From positions 964,001 to 1,028,000 of the forward strand of contig NC_092258.1 in NCBI RefSeq assembly GCF_036320965.1: a DNA stretch of 64,000 nt. Direction: 5' to 3'. Position 1 is the first letter of the stretch. Every line of letters begins with the position of its first letter. Below the pieces are notes generated by a model. It saw only the letters and a program-made list of their open reading frames with translations. It had not been told where the DNA came from and did not search any database. Positions 35,165-46,213 of the stretch are shown here, piece by piece. Source of the stretch: Panulirus ornatus (lineage: Eukaryota; Arthropoda; Malacostraca; Decapoda; Palinuridae). A program made the position numbers and the translations under genes.

Positions 35165-35933
35165 TCACTTGGTCTTGAGATGCTGCTTCTGGGCAGTCAT
35201 GACATGTTGTATGAGGCGGTGAGGGGAGGAGCAGATGGCCTCGGCCAGGGTGCTGCCCGGCCTCAGGGCCAAGATACGCTCAGCGGCCATCACCACCACT
35301 TGCAGTAGCTGCACAGGTGCATTGTCGTGCAGGAACCCAGACATAATCCCAGCATCACTGTTTCTTTTCCTGTGGTCCTTTGGGGTGTGGTAATCTGGCA
35401 AGGGTTTTGTACTTCCTCCTGAGCTGAGCTCGTGGGTGGTGGCTGTGGTGGACGTTACGTGGCAGTAGTAAGTCACAGTGATACTAGAAGTGTCTGTCAT
35501 CAAGGGGTGCTCACTCTGATGCAGTGTGTTTGAAGGGTCGGTGAAAAGCGCCTCAGAGCCAGATAGAGGCCACTCAACGTCCGGGCAAGGATCAAGCTGT
35601 TCCCACTGTGTCTCCCACTGGAAAGCCCGCACTGCCACCCGCCCCTCTCCACCGCCGCCCATCACCCCCCACGCCACGCTGACTCCCCCTGCTAAGGTGC
35701 GGGAGAGCAACCGCAGCAGTGTGGGAGAGTAGAGGTGTTTGAGGGAGCACAAGGTGTCCACGGGGCTGCAGGGTGGGACGCTACCCTCAGGATGGGAGCG
35801 TAGGTGGCAGGTGATGAGTGCGAAAATAATCTGGCCAACGTGATGCACGAAGCATCTCTCCGAGGGGCCGGCAGCCGTAGCCCGCTGGTGACCCGCTGAC
35901 CCCCGCCACGCCTCACATCCACATCCCGTCAGT
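35165..35933 (-). CDS. Kinase-like protein, terminal exon (exon C; 255 aa plus split codon)
   Basis: Acceptor GTTTTCCAG ends at 35934; the first base completes the split Arg codon of exon B. The frame runs to TGA at 35165-35167. It supplies the C-lobe: VGQIIFALITCHL in the place of helix F, and LYSPTLLRLLSRTLAGG resembling the C-lobe helix that usually precedes the final conserved Arg. The DFG and APE motifs are not recognisable in LTGCGCEAWRGSAGHQ. About 170 residues follow the fold: a G-rich stretch, a W-rich stretch (FQWETQWEQLDPCPDVEW), an S/T-rich linker and a helical tail (VQLLQVVVMAAERILALRPG). Taken with exons A and B it suggests a pseudokinase. Upstream exons with the Gly loop and VAIK Lys were not found. 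Confidence 0.6.
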
Positions 35934-36199
35934 CTGGAAAACATGACCTGGTTACTGACGCACCACAGGCAGGACATATACATGAACACATAAAATTAAC
36001 CTATTTGGTTATCGCTGAGTTAATACATGCACTGGTGTGTCCTATGACTTCTATCCCATGGAAGGGTGATAGTTCAAGCCCTTCCACCTTCTGTCATGAT
36101 GCTATGATCTACTATTTCCATTCTTTGAATTCTTCCTTAATCCCCATATCCCCAAGAATCTTCCATATCACAGCCCGTTCTCTGATCATTATCTCTGAT

Positions 36200-36860
36200 A
36201 CTGTGGAGAACCCAGCGTTGTTGTAACCCTTGATATATCGAAAGCTTTTGACTTGGTACGGCAATGGTGTCTCATCTCCAACCTCATCTCTTTTATCTTC
36301 CCTCATCATATTGCTCCCTCATATCTAGATTCATCCTTTATACAACGAAATCCTTTCTTCAATAGATAACCAAACTCACTCTAACGCCGAAGAGTCAACA
36401 CTGCGTTTCTAAACATACCCAAAATCCACTTCCATACTTTATCACTCTAATTGCGTCGTTTCGATACTTCCCCACTAAATTCAGCCTAGGAAAGATCATT
36501 TCTGCTGGGTTAAATCTGGTCAAGTTTAATGCCTCTGAATCTTTATCCAACTCTCGCTGAACCTCTGCATAACTTTCCCATCTCTTTTTCAGAGCTCTGT
36601 AATTTCAACACTCGACATGCTAAACATCATTAGTTTCAGTATAACATATAACATTTTTTGGAATCGCACAGTACATGGAGAGCTAAGTCTGCCTCCGAGA
36701 ACCTGCGCATTCTTTACAAGCCGTGTATAGTAGCTGCTACCACGGCACAAAGGATTTATCCGTGCGTGTATGGAGTAAGCTCTCACATCTGGGGAGATTC
36801 TAGTTCTAGAAAAACAGACAGTTCAGTCTAAAGCAGCCGACTTAGCTTTCCAAGAAAAAA
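36200..36860 (+). pseudogene. Fossil Jockey-like reverse transcriptase fragment
   Basis: Frame-shifted remnants of a second non-LTR RT: VTLDISKAFDLV then LISNLIS near 36213-36290, SYLDSSFIQRNP near 36322, LVKFNASES near 36518, and C-terminal pieces NIFWNRT, LRILYKPC (near 36705) and SSHIWGDSSS (36780-36805). The order matches Jockey-type RT proteins of arthropods (ALDISKAFD, LVKFN.SKS, SHIWG). Many stops and frameshifts. It lies in the intron between exons B and C of the kinase-like gene, on the opposite strand. Confidence 0.65.
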
Positions 36861-37820
36861 TGCGACCTACCATCTTTATAAAATAGAGATTTTTCCACTT
36901 TCTCGAGTCCTTAATATTTACTTCTTTTAACCCTTTCATAATTCAACTAAGGATCAGGTTTGATGTCCACCTATGTCCATGTCTGAATGAAAAATGCACA
37001 TATAAGGTGAAAGAGCAGAAAACTAGTATGGCATTGATTTTGAATTACTATTACAAGTATTAGTTACTATTAAAGTCACCCCTTCACACCTCGGAATAGG
37101 TTTTCTATGAAATTTATTTAAAGAAAACCAAATATTTTTTTTTACCATAACTTACTGAAAAGGTAAATGTATAAAAAAAAAATCTCAAAAGATAAAGAAT
37201 ACTGAAGCCTGTAGACAATAGAGAAAATTAAGAAGCAATCGCTACCAACAGTCATAACAATGAAACACTTCCGCCATCATTTTTATGCTAAAGTTATTTG
37301 TGAAGGTTGCAATAATGAGCTGTACAGCAGCATTAAGTAACGTATTTTCGTTAAGTAAAATGTAGTACTTCTGTACAGTGTGTAAATAAGGAGGGAATTA
37401 GCTAAAGTTATTGCTCATATAAGCGTCAGAAAATGGACAATAGAAAAATACTACACAAGAACATACGCCTTTCTGATCAGGTCTTGTCCAAGTATAGCTC
37501 ATGACTAACATACACAATCACGTTTTCTATGACAGGCTAGAAAACCGTTACTTTACACAGTAAACTACAATATTCTTGCAACAGGTAGACATCATAGTAC
37601 TTAAGTTATGGGGCAACCCAGCATTCAGTGTGTCATAATTTCACACCAGGAAACGAGTTCTTGCAAGCCGCAATATGGGACCCAACGTCCTTGTGTTTTG
37701 GAATGAACTGCTCAACCGTTAGATAAACAAGTTCCTTCCTCGAGTCCGGGAGCCGACATAATGGGACAAGTCATTCACATTCCCACCATCCCACTTCAAG
37801 GCAAACCAGTTGCGCCTCAC
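36861..37820. other. Intron sequence; no feature supported
   Basis: AT-rich; probably intronic to the minus-strand kinase-like gene. Confidence 0.5.
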
Positions 37821-38005
37821 CTGTGCTTCCTGGAGAGCATGTTCTCGAGGGCCAGCCTGTCTCTCAGGAGGAAAATGTTGTCGAGTGCCAGAGGCGTGTA
37901 AGGGAGTCCCGTCTGGAGCATGTGGAGCAACGCTGACCCGACCTGGTAGATCACAGTCCAAACCAGCTCCTCTGGCACAGAGATCCCGCAAGCCGTCAGC
38001 CGTGT
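37821..38005 (-). CDS. Kinase-like protein, internal exon (exon B; 61 aa plus split codon)
   Basis: Acceptor TTTTCTGCAG ends at 38006; donor CACAG|GTGAGG at 37820. It starts in phase 0 after exon A and ends in phase 2, which fits exon C. It reads TRLTACGISVPEELVWTVIY, QVGSALLHMLQTGLPYTPLA, LDNIFLLRDRLALENMLSRK. This matches helix E and the catalytic loop of protein kinases, closest in outline to NEK-type kinases (PEE.VW...QV..AL..L, then N-I-F-L). In the HRDLKPEN position it has YTPLALDN: His, Arg, Asp and Lys are all replaced and only the Asn remains. A catalytically dead fold is therefore likely. Confidence 0.65.
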
Positions 38006-38176
38006 CTGCAGAAAAGACAGTCACATGCGGATATGTTACGGCCATCTATGTAGGGGATGTGTTACTTGGGCTTATATTGAGCGTTTCTTTGGAGTTGTGT
38101 AAAGAGCCAGACTTGTTTAGGATAATCTATTGGACGGAAGGAAAACGTGCAATGAAAAAGTTTCGGAAGGAGGAAT

Positions 38177-38253
<77 letters not shown>
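38177..38253. repeat. (TA)n microsatellite
   Basis: TA array within the intron between exons A and B. Confidence 0.95.
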
Positions 38254-38257
<4 letters not shown>

Positions 38258-38925
38258 CGGGTGTGTAAGGTACGTGGGTACAAGTACTCCGGAAACATAG
38301 GTCTAACTATGGTAATATCAGGAGTGCATCTGGAGCGCTGAGGCGGACACTGGAATGTTCTTGTAATACGACAAAGCTGTGCAGGCATCCAGATTATTGG
38401 GACACACAGACAAAGACTATATGATCTACTTACTTTAGATAAATTTCAAGCAGAAGAAATTTGCAAAGTAGAAAGACATGGCATATTTTGTAAAGTATGA
38501 CCTATATTTTTAAAGACGAAGGGACGAGAAAGGATAAACAATGATCAACAATAGGGACGCTGCAGGATGGAATGAATAAAATATGCAATGCCTGGCCAGT
38601 CTTATCGCGACCACCAATAATAATAAGTAAACTACCACTGCATGTAAATCATACGATCATTCCTTATCTATGTAAAAGATGGTGACTTTTTTACGAGGGA
38701 AAAGTCAGTTACATTTTAACGAATTTTTTGAGAAATTTTGGAAACGCATATGTTTCACAAAGGGCTATGTTTTGTATTTCAATAATGAGGAGGATTATAT
38801 AACACCATGATACTGAAGGTACTTGTAGTTAAAGTGCCTGGTGTTGAAAGCCTAGCCACTAAGCACTATCTCCTCCAGCATTATCAGGAGTCTGGTCAAG
38901 ACATAAGTGTATCCTTCAGCTTTAC

Positions 38926-39078
38926 CTGAATCTGGTCAAGAGTGGCGATGGGCGTGTCCAGAAGGTAGAAGGCGTTGCTGGTGACGTCATCGTAAACCAC
39001 ACCCCACACGCTCATGATGTGCGGATGGTCCACCCAGAACCACGCGTCCGCAGACCATCCAAGCCAATGCCAACCGCC
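38926..39078 (-). CDS. Kinase-like protein, internal exon (exon A; 51 aa)
   Basis: Acceptor TTCTTGTTGTATCCGCAG ends at 39079; donor ATTCAG|GTAAAG at 38925. Phase 0 at both ends, 153 nt. It reads GGWHWLGWSADAWFWV, then DHPHIMSVWGVVYDDV, then TSNAFYLLDTPIATLDQIQ. HPHIMSVWGVVYDD corresponds to the kinase HPNIV..GV block between helix C and strand 4, and FYLLD...TLDQI to strand 5 and the hinge. It joins exon B in frame as TLDQIQ-TRLTACG. The unusual Trp-rich beginning is not typical of any kinase I can name. Confidence 0.65.
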
Positions 39079-39394
39079 CTGCGGATACAACAAGAACTAA
39101 GTTGAGTCGTCCATTGGACGTTGTACTACCATGAAACGACCTCCCTCCCAGTCATCCTGCCGACACTATTCAAACATTGAACGACCCGAGTCTGGTCAGG
39201 TCAGACTCCATTATGTCCTTTCAAAATTGCAAATATATACTTTTTTCGGTACAAATGTTTAGGAAATACATAAACACAGGAAACGTTCACGGCAAAACTT
39301 AAAATGGCAACTGTGTACAAAATGCCTTTATGACGAAAAATAATCTACGAGTTACATACTTTCTGTTTATTTCTGTTTTCATTTAAATGATTTT
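39079..39394. other. No feature supported
   Basis: Presumably intron of the kinase-like gene. Confidence 0.45.
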
Positions 39395-39584
39395 GTGAGG
39401 CTTGGCCAAGGTGATCATGGTGACAGGAGTAGGTGAGGCTTGGCCAAGGTGATCATGGTGACAGGAGTAGGTGAGGCTTGGCCAAGGTGATCATGGTGAC
39501 AGGAGTAGGTGAGGCTTGGCCAAGGTGATCATGGTGACAGGAGTAGGTGAGGCTTGGCCAAGGTGATCATGGTGACAGGAGTAG
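39395..39584. repeat. 38-bp minisatellite, 5 perfect copies
   Basis: Copies start at 39395, 39433, 39471, 39509 and 39547. The unit begins GTGAGGCTTGGCCAAGG and ends GACAGGAGTAG. No substitutions seen between copies. Confidence 0.97.
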
Positions 39585-39902
39585 GTACACATGTGTCATA
39601 TATGAATGCCGTGAGAGGGTCGGAGATCACACTGAGGACATGTGACACATGACATTCACCAAGCACGGAGGCTGAACGCCATCAATTTGCTCAAACACTA
39701 AAACTAACAATAACAAGATTAAGTAATTTAACTGATCTATCTATTTACTAATTCATTTTCCATTAATACTGTAGCTGTGCCAAAATCAAATTACATGTTT
39801 ATATCAGTTTGATTACCTGTTAACTTTAAATACATAATTTTCGTAATCGTATCAAATAACTCTCCGGTGTTCGCGCACCACATTTCATAACTAGTTAAAA
39901 AT

Positions 39903-39922
39903 GAAATAATAACAACAACAAC

Positions 39923-39963
<41 letters not shown>
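39903..39963. repeat. (AAT)n/(AAC)n microsatellite
   Basis: AAC units change into about 17 AAT units. Confidence 0.93.
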
Positions 39964-39967
<4 letters not shown>

Positions 39968-40544
39968 ATCTTTTGGATGTATTCCTATGTAGGTGTAGTG
40001 ACACCTGCCATACTAATGTTACATAGAGACGTACTATAACACAACATGGGTTAGCTTCATTTTATCAGTCTTCAGTTTCTTGTTTAATCTACTGTATAAT
40101 CTTCTTTACTGATATAGGTAATTGCTTCACCTGACGGAAGAAGCAGTCTGGTCTGTATAGTACACCAAAGATATTCAGTTACTTTAGGAGTCGGGCCAGA
40201 TTATAAAACTCCATTTTCTTTTTCTCTAAACACTAAGTATCACATATGATCACGTGTTTCATTCAGCTAATTAACTGACTTGGTCACGATAAAAATCTGT
40301 TTATGTAAAATTTCGTTAATTTCATTAAACAGTTTCAATTCTTCTGAGTCTGTCAAAGGATCAATGAAAAAGCAGTGAAGGGCCGGATTTGGCCGCCAAT
40401 TGAATAGCCCTGCCCCAGAGTCTAGCACTAAACGGATCAAAACGATCTTTCCTTCATTATAAATTCTACTAAATGCCAGACAACAACAGCCAGAGAGATA
40501 TATCGCCCCGTTATACTTGTCTTATCTACACAGAAGTAAAAGTT

Positions 40545-40715
40545 ACACCGTTACCATACAACGTTTCCACACATTACCTTGCAGCGTTACCATTCACTGT
40601 TACCATGCAGCAGCCTTACTATCAATCCTTACCACACATCCTCACCGTTGCCATACATCGTTACCATCCGTCGTTACCACACAAATTTACCTTCCATCGT
40701 TACCATAACACTGCC
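40545..40715. repeat. Degenerate 13-15-bp tandem repeat (CGTTACCATACA-like)
   Basis: About ten imperfect units of GTTACCAT/CACATC. The short ORFs over it come from the repeat. Confidence 0.65.
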
Positions 40716-40867
40716 ACAATACAACTACGTTCCAATACATAACTATCCGTCCTGAACTGGGGGTTACGACGCGTTACGTCACAATGTTACTTAACCTCAC
40801 GTAGTATCGGGGACTTCCCGTAACGTCATCTATAAATACATCATTGCCATGCAGCCAGTGACATGCT

Positions 40868-40905
40868 GACGTCAGTGTCAGGCAGCCAGCGATATGATGA
40901 CGTCA
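40868..40905. promoter_or_regulatory. Two CRE-like palindromes in a short repeat
   Basis: TGACGTCAG near 40868 and TGACGTCA near 40898 lie in two copies of a CAGCCAG-containing ~33-bp repeat. The perfect CRE match is direct; any function is unknown. Confidence 0.25.
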
Positions 40906-41398
40906 CAGTTAGTCAGCCAGCCAGGGACGTGAAATGTATGGAGACCAATTCCAAGTCTTGTCCTGGTTATCATCATCAACACCCAAGACTCTCATAATAA
41001 ATGTTCTCATAACCACCTAGGTATGAGTCATCCTTATAAAATCTCCGTGATACTTCGTGCATGGACGTGCAGACAACCTCGTGCACGGGCCTCCTCAGAG
41101 TTCGAGCAATGGCCAGCTGAGAGCCTCGTGCATAGGGGTCCTCCACAGCGGAGTCATCTCATCGCGAGGTGGCGTCCGCTATTCTGGGGCGGTGGTGACA
41201 CCTTCCACGGACGAACTGACAGATTTATATGGAGGGATTTTTTTCTTTAAATGTCTGAAGATAGAGAGGTGGTGTATGTGACTCCGGCAGCCAGACGGTC
41301 ACCCAGTTACCGTGTGCTAATCTGAAGAGCCTCCCAGTCGTTCCTCCAACAGTACTGTCACACGAGTACTGACAGTATCATGTACAGAAAAATATGTA

Positions 41399-41655
41399 GA
41401 GTATGATATAAAGAGAATATTATATAAAGGGAGTATTATAACAAAGTCTACACTATACTGTGACTACTATATAAAGGGAAAATTATATTCTGGGAACATC
41501 TTACTCTGAGGTATTATATACTAGGCGTATTATGTAATGGGATTTATATACTTGGTTTATCAAATACTGAGAGGATTATATTCTAGGGCATTATATAATG
41601 GGAGGACTGTGTATAGTGTGAGTATTATATAAAGGGTAGTATTATTAATTAGAAG
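41399..41655. repeat. Degenerate array of TATATAAAGGG motifs
   Basis: ATTATATAAAGGGAGTAT-like blocks at about 41408, 41422, 41470, 41600 and 41626, with intermediate decayed units. Confidence 0.55.
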
Positions 41656-41758
41656 CACAATATATGTACTATATGTAAGAGAATATCACATGCAAAGTAT
41701 CATATGAAAGGAATATATGATACTTTCAATGACTACTGCATGAGTGAACTAGTAATTA

Positions 41759-41759
<1 letters not shown>

Positions 41760-41833
<74 letters not shown>
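41760..41833. repeat. (TA)n microsatellite
   Basis: TA array. Confidence 0.95.
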
Positions 41834-41834
<1 letters not shown>

Positions 41835-42668
41835 CGAGAGTGTGCGTATGTTGGTAATGTGTATGAGGGGTGTGTGTTGCCTGGTGTCGAGGGGGGGATG
41901 GGGGCAGCTGGCTCGCCGCCCACTGCGTTGGCGTCATTCAGCAGCAGCCAAGCTGCCCCCACACTATCCTCCCCACCTCGTCCCCCTGCCCAAGCCCACC
42001 TAACTTAACTGGCCTTACCCCGTCTCACCTGCCTGTCCCAGTCCGGGACATGTCCCTATCTGCCAGCAGGGTCTCTGATACGTCTCCATTGACCGGTAGG
42101 GCCCGTGACGTGCCCCTCGTCTCACCTGAAGGCCCAGGACGCTTTTACTTCTCTGCCAAAGCGACCCTTACGTCCCTCACCAGCATGGAGGTCTCACCGG
42201 CATGACCACACTCCCTAGCTGGACCGACCCGCGCACCGGCCGTTAGGTGGACAGCAGGACGCCCTGCTCAACAGCAGAGACGGATCACAAAAGGTAGCGG
42301 GAGTAGTGGCAGAACGTGCTAACTATCGCTGGCAACAAGTGAATGGTCCAATTTCGCCTGCCACCTGCCACGCCGCGTCCGGGAATCCCACTCACGATGC
42401 TGGACCAGTGCCAAATTGTTGTATATGGCAAAAGGTTGCCATCCTACTGTGGCAGGCAAGGTGTTGTCGTGTGCCTGACAGGCAGGTCCACGTCATGTGC
42501 CTGGCAGGGGAGGACTACCAGGCAGGGGAGGAGGACCATGGTGGCAAGGGAGGAACAACATGGTAGGGGAGGGGCACAGGGGCAGGACATGGCACCATGG
42601 CAGGGCAGAGCCACCACGACATTCCAATTGAAATTGGCATTTTTGCTATTTTCTACAGTACCCCCCTT
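41834..42668. other. GC-rich stretch without a supported gene
   Basis: GC-rich with overlapping short ORFs on both strands and repeated GGCAGGGGAGG/CCTGGCAGG blocks near 42480-42610. No family features and no consistent exon phases. Confidence 0.4.
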
Positions 42669-42770
42669 CCTTGACGGTACACCATTTCCTTGACGGTACC
42701 TCTTTTCCTTGACGGTACTCTTCAGCCTTGACGGTACTCTGTAACCTTGACAGGAAACTCCTACCTTGAC
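42669..42770. repeat. Short tandem repeat CCTTGACGGTAC, 6 copies
   Basis: TTGACGGTAC recurs about every 18-22 nt (42670, 42691, 42709, 42728, then decayed at 42746 and 42765), each copy followed by a variable spacer. Confidence 0.75.
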
Positions 42771-45766
42771 GGACCGGCACCCGACACTCCATGCTCCGTC
42801 ACCATGTGATGTAGAATAAATCCTTTCGTATTCCCGATCTACGATACGAACCACACCCCTATCTCCAGGATGACCTCTCCCACACGCCCCTCAAAGTAAA
42901 CGATCCTCGACGTCGCATCCACACACCCTCACAGGGAACATCTTGCCCACTCCCCAGCAAAGTGGGTCAGGTATGTCTGCACTCGCTCCTCCCCACCACA
43001 CCACATATCTTGACCGCACTTCATGGCTGCTTCTCGAGTGTCACTTCTGAACAGTTAAATCGGTGTTACTTTTGTTAATCCGACGTCAGCCTGTGTCGTC
43101 CTCGGTTGTGTTGACTCCAACGGTGTCACTGGTGCTGGTAGCTCGGTCTCTGTCTCTCTCTGCACATACATACACGTCCAGATCAGCAAGAACATCAACC
43201 CAACACCAAAAGAGTCAGAGCAGGTGATCATCCACAGAGAGACATCACTGCCACTCTCAACAACGAATTTCTCTTTCAAAGACGACAGATAATCTTACTC
43301 AGAGTTTCTTCCCATCAATCATTATCTGGCTAACCGTGTGGGTATTTCACTAGAGCCTTTTCTTAACTCCTTTAGCACTAATGCACTGCAAATGAGCGAG
43401 ATGTTATGAATCCTGGGTACGATGACTTGGCCTTTAAGGTTATATAGTCTTCAAGGGTCGTGCCGATGTGCTTAAGGGCCCGTATCGTCGTGCTCGAGGA
43501 TCTACAATACCAGCTCCAACATTAAACCTACCGACCTGCCATACCCAGTCCATCTTGCCAGCCAGCTGGTTCCACCCGCCCACGTGACAAATGCTTCTTT
43601 ATATAAAGCTTCCCGGAATTCTTAATCCGTTTAGGAGATATTCATGACTCCCGCTCACACTTACGGGAGCTTCTCCAGCCGGGAACACCATTGTTTGTAT
43701 CCACCTTTTAGTTGAGGAAAGCACTGTACCTCCAGGACGCTTTCCCAGGAGTAGGGCAGTATTTTAAACGCACAGTTGTATGACCTTAACTTGCCCTATT
43801 AGCTTTCGTATGTTAGCTTTACTTGAGTCAGGCCGGGATGAGGGCATGGCGTCCACACAACGCCAGCAGCCGACACTGTTGTTTCATAATTTCGACTAAG
43901 TTCTATGATTTGTCGATATCTTATTCTTGAGCAATAAGCTCATCCACGCCTGTCTCATCTTCTACTGTATAATTCACAAAATTTTCTCAATAGTGACATC
44001 TGTTCACATCATAAAAAGAAATAAGTGCATCAAGAGTTTGATTTATTGTATACAACAGGACGTACCTGAGGCATAGGTAACACCAGCTACGCTTGTCTGG
44101 AACCCCTGCTTGACTATGGCTGACTCAACCATATAAACATGCCTTCAGTCAAGGTTTGTTTGTTGGTCCGCCATCATATCGCGTCACTGCCTAGCCGGCA
44201 GTGAACAACAAAATAGCGTAATTACGGGAGCAGAATAAACGGCGTACCAAGTGAGCTTATACCATAATTATGTCAAAGAGGTCGAGGAGAGAACAAAACT
44301 ATACAAAGACTGTAACGTAGTTCTGTGTCACTTATAGTTGCTGAGATATGACTTATTGACTACAATAGTCAGCGTAAACTGCTTATCTAACAACAGTTTT
44401 ACCTGCGTGTCAACATGGATTTAATACGATGAATTTACTGTTGTTATCAAAATTTTAACTTTCTTAGATCGTGAAGGTTAAGCCTAATATTCCCTGTACC
44501 AGTCAATCTTGGCTCAGAGAAGAAGGCACGGCTATAGTGGAATATCCTGGGGACCTCCAGCGACCCAGAAACTCCTCAGGGACACAACAGAGCCTTACGT
44601 GGAAGGTCAATGGCAGTTGTTGTCGCTTTGTGTGGACCCAAGTGATAACAAAGCATGTCAAGTCTCTAGAGGCGTTGAACATCTACACTAATTGGCATGA
44701 GATCTTCCTTTAGTCTTAAGGTTTTTTTGTGCAAAATGAAAAATGGGACGATGCTTGGTACAGTTTAGCGTTTTTAGTCGAAGTTATGAAATCTAGAGTT
44801 CATAAAGCATCGAACAGGCACCTAGTTTAAAAATGTACGATTACCTATTTCTTAAATATCTGTATATCATTTGTATGATTACCTAATTCAAGATCATTTC
44901 TGTAAAAGCTATATGATTATCTACTTCTAAAATATTTTTTTGAGCCCCAGAGCTATCTGTATTGGAAGGTACTATAACCAGTTTCATATGTTACACCAAA
45001 ACATCGCGCTTTGTCTAGCTCCTCGCCGGCACACTCGGAGCACCGTCGCAGATTGTTGGGGACGTATTTGTACCGGACCTCGAAGTCGAGGCTGGCCGAT
45101 CAACGCGTCAGGAGAGGAGGCTAAACCCGCGCGTCCTCCATCACAAGAACCAATCAGAGAGCCTTGAAGTCACCACCTTTGTGACGTAATCTAGAGGGAT
45201 GAGAACAGAAGGTACGGCGCAGCAGCCTTCGGGCAATATATAGGCTGTAATGTAAGATATACTACACCAAATGCGAAAATACTGACCGGACCTTAACACA
45301 CAGACATGAATGACAGCTAACGTCAAAGAATTTTCTATTGACATTCGAAGAGCTTTTTAATCGTTTCGGAAATGCCAGTATGTAAATAGTTTCTTTTTCC
45401 AATCTAAGCCCTCATACCCAGTGGCCTTGATGGGGGTAGCATCTGCGTATGTCAGTTAGAAGCCAACTTGGGTTATCGCGGGGTGGGGGATGGTAGCCAG
45501 GAGGCTGGTGGCGAAGTGTCGGATGGACTCTACTTGCCTAAGAACTTTGAATCAAAATTCGTCTGAACGTGTTATATCTCACCCTATCAATTACTGTGAC
45601 AAATGGCACATCTATGATTAATATGTAATACACGGTAAATTAGTAATCATCCAAATCATCTCTTGTTATTCTAAAACCTACGAGATATGGAAGTTTAAAA
45701 ACATGTACCTCGCCTACGCCAGAATGTCGACGTAGGTTTGGCTCGTAGCCTGGTGATCACCCGCAG
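42771..45766. other. Intergenic; no gene supported
   Basis: Short ORFs only. A stretch near 44500-44700 is open in two plus frames but shows no splice-consistent exon or family motif. Confidence 0.5.
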
Positions 45767-45925
45767 CTGACAGCCGCCTGACGAGCTACCGCAACTGACA
45801 GCCGCCCGCTGACAGCCGCCCGCTGACCTACCGAAGCTGAAAAGCGACTGATGACCTACCGGAGCTGAAAGCCATGTGATGACCTAACGAAGCTAACAGC
45901 CGCCTGATGACTGACAACTGACAGC
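45767..45925. repeat. Degenerate ~25-30-bp tandem repeat (CTGACAGCCGCCTGA...)
   Basis: Five to six imperfect units with GCTGACAGCCGCC and TGACCTACCGAAG. Confidence 0.7.
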
Positions 45926-46153
45926 CAGAACCACAGTAGCTTACCTCCCGTGTTCTTCACTTGTTTACGTAACCGATAATACCAGACATTTATGATATAT
46001 TTTATAAAACATACATATCAAAGGCCAAGCGTAAAGATGAACCCTCCTTTGAGAGGTATTACTGGTTACCATTTTAGTCAAGGCCTAACAAAATCTGAAG
46101 CCCTGAACTGCGGATATGAACCTACGGAAAGGATTAACAATTCACCGACGAAG

Positions 46154-46156
<3 letters not shown>

Positions 46157-46209
<53 letters not shown>
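46157..46209. repeat. (TA)n microsatellite
   Basis: TA array. Confidence 0.95.

Positions 46210-46213
<4 letters not shown>

Noticed and set aside
35526..35922. Other frames over kinase-like exon C
   Set aside because: Only the 35165 frame joins exons A and B in phase and shows C-lobe-like helices.
39395..39584. Regular repeats considered as a CRISPR array
   Set aside because: Units are directly tandem without spacers, in a eukaryotic context; same reasoning for 51424-51645 and 58754-58990.
44471..44713. Possible exon (peptide near YVEGQWQLLSLCVDPSDNK)
   Set aside because: Reads protein-like, but no phase-consistent neighbours and no family recognised; too weak to annotate.
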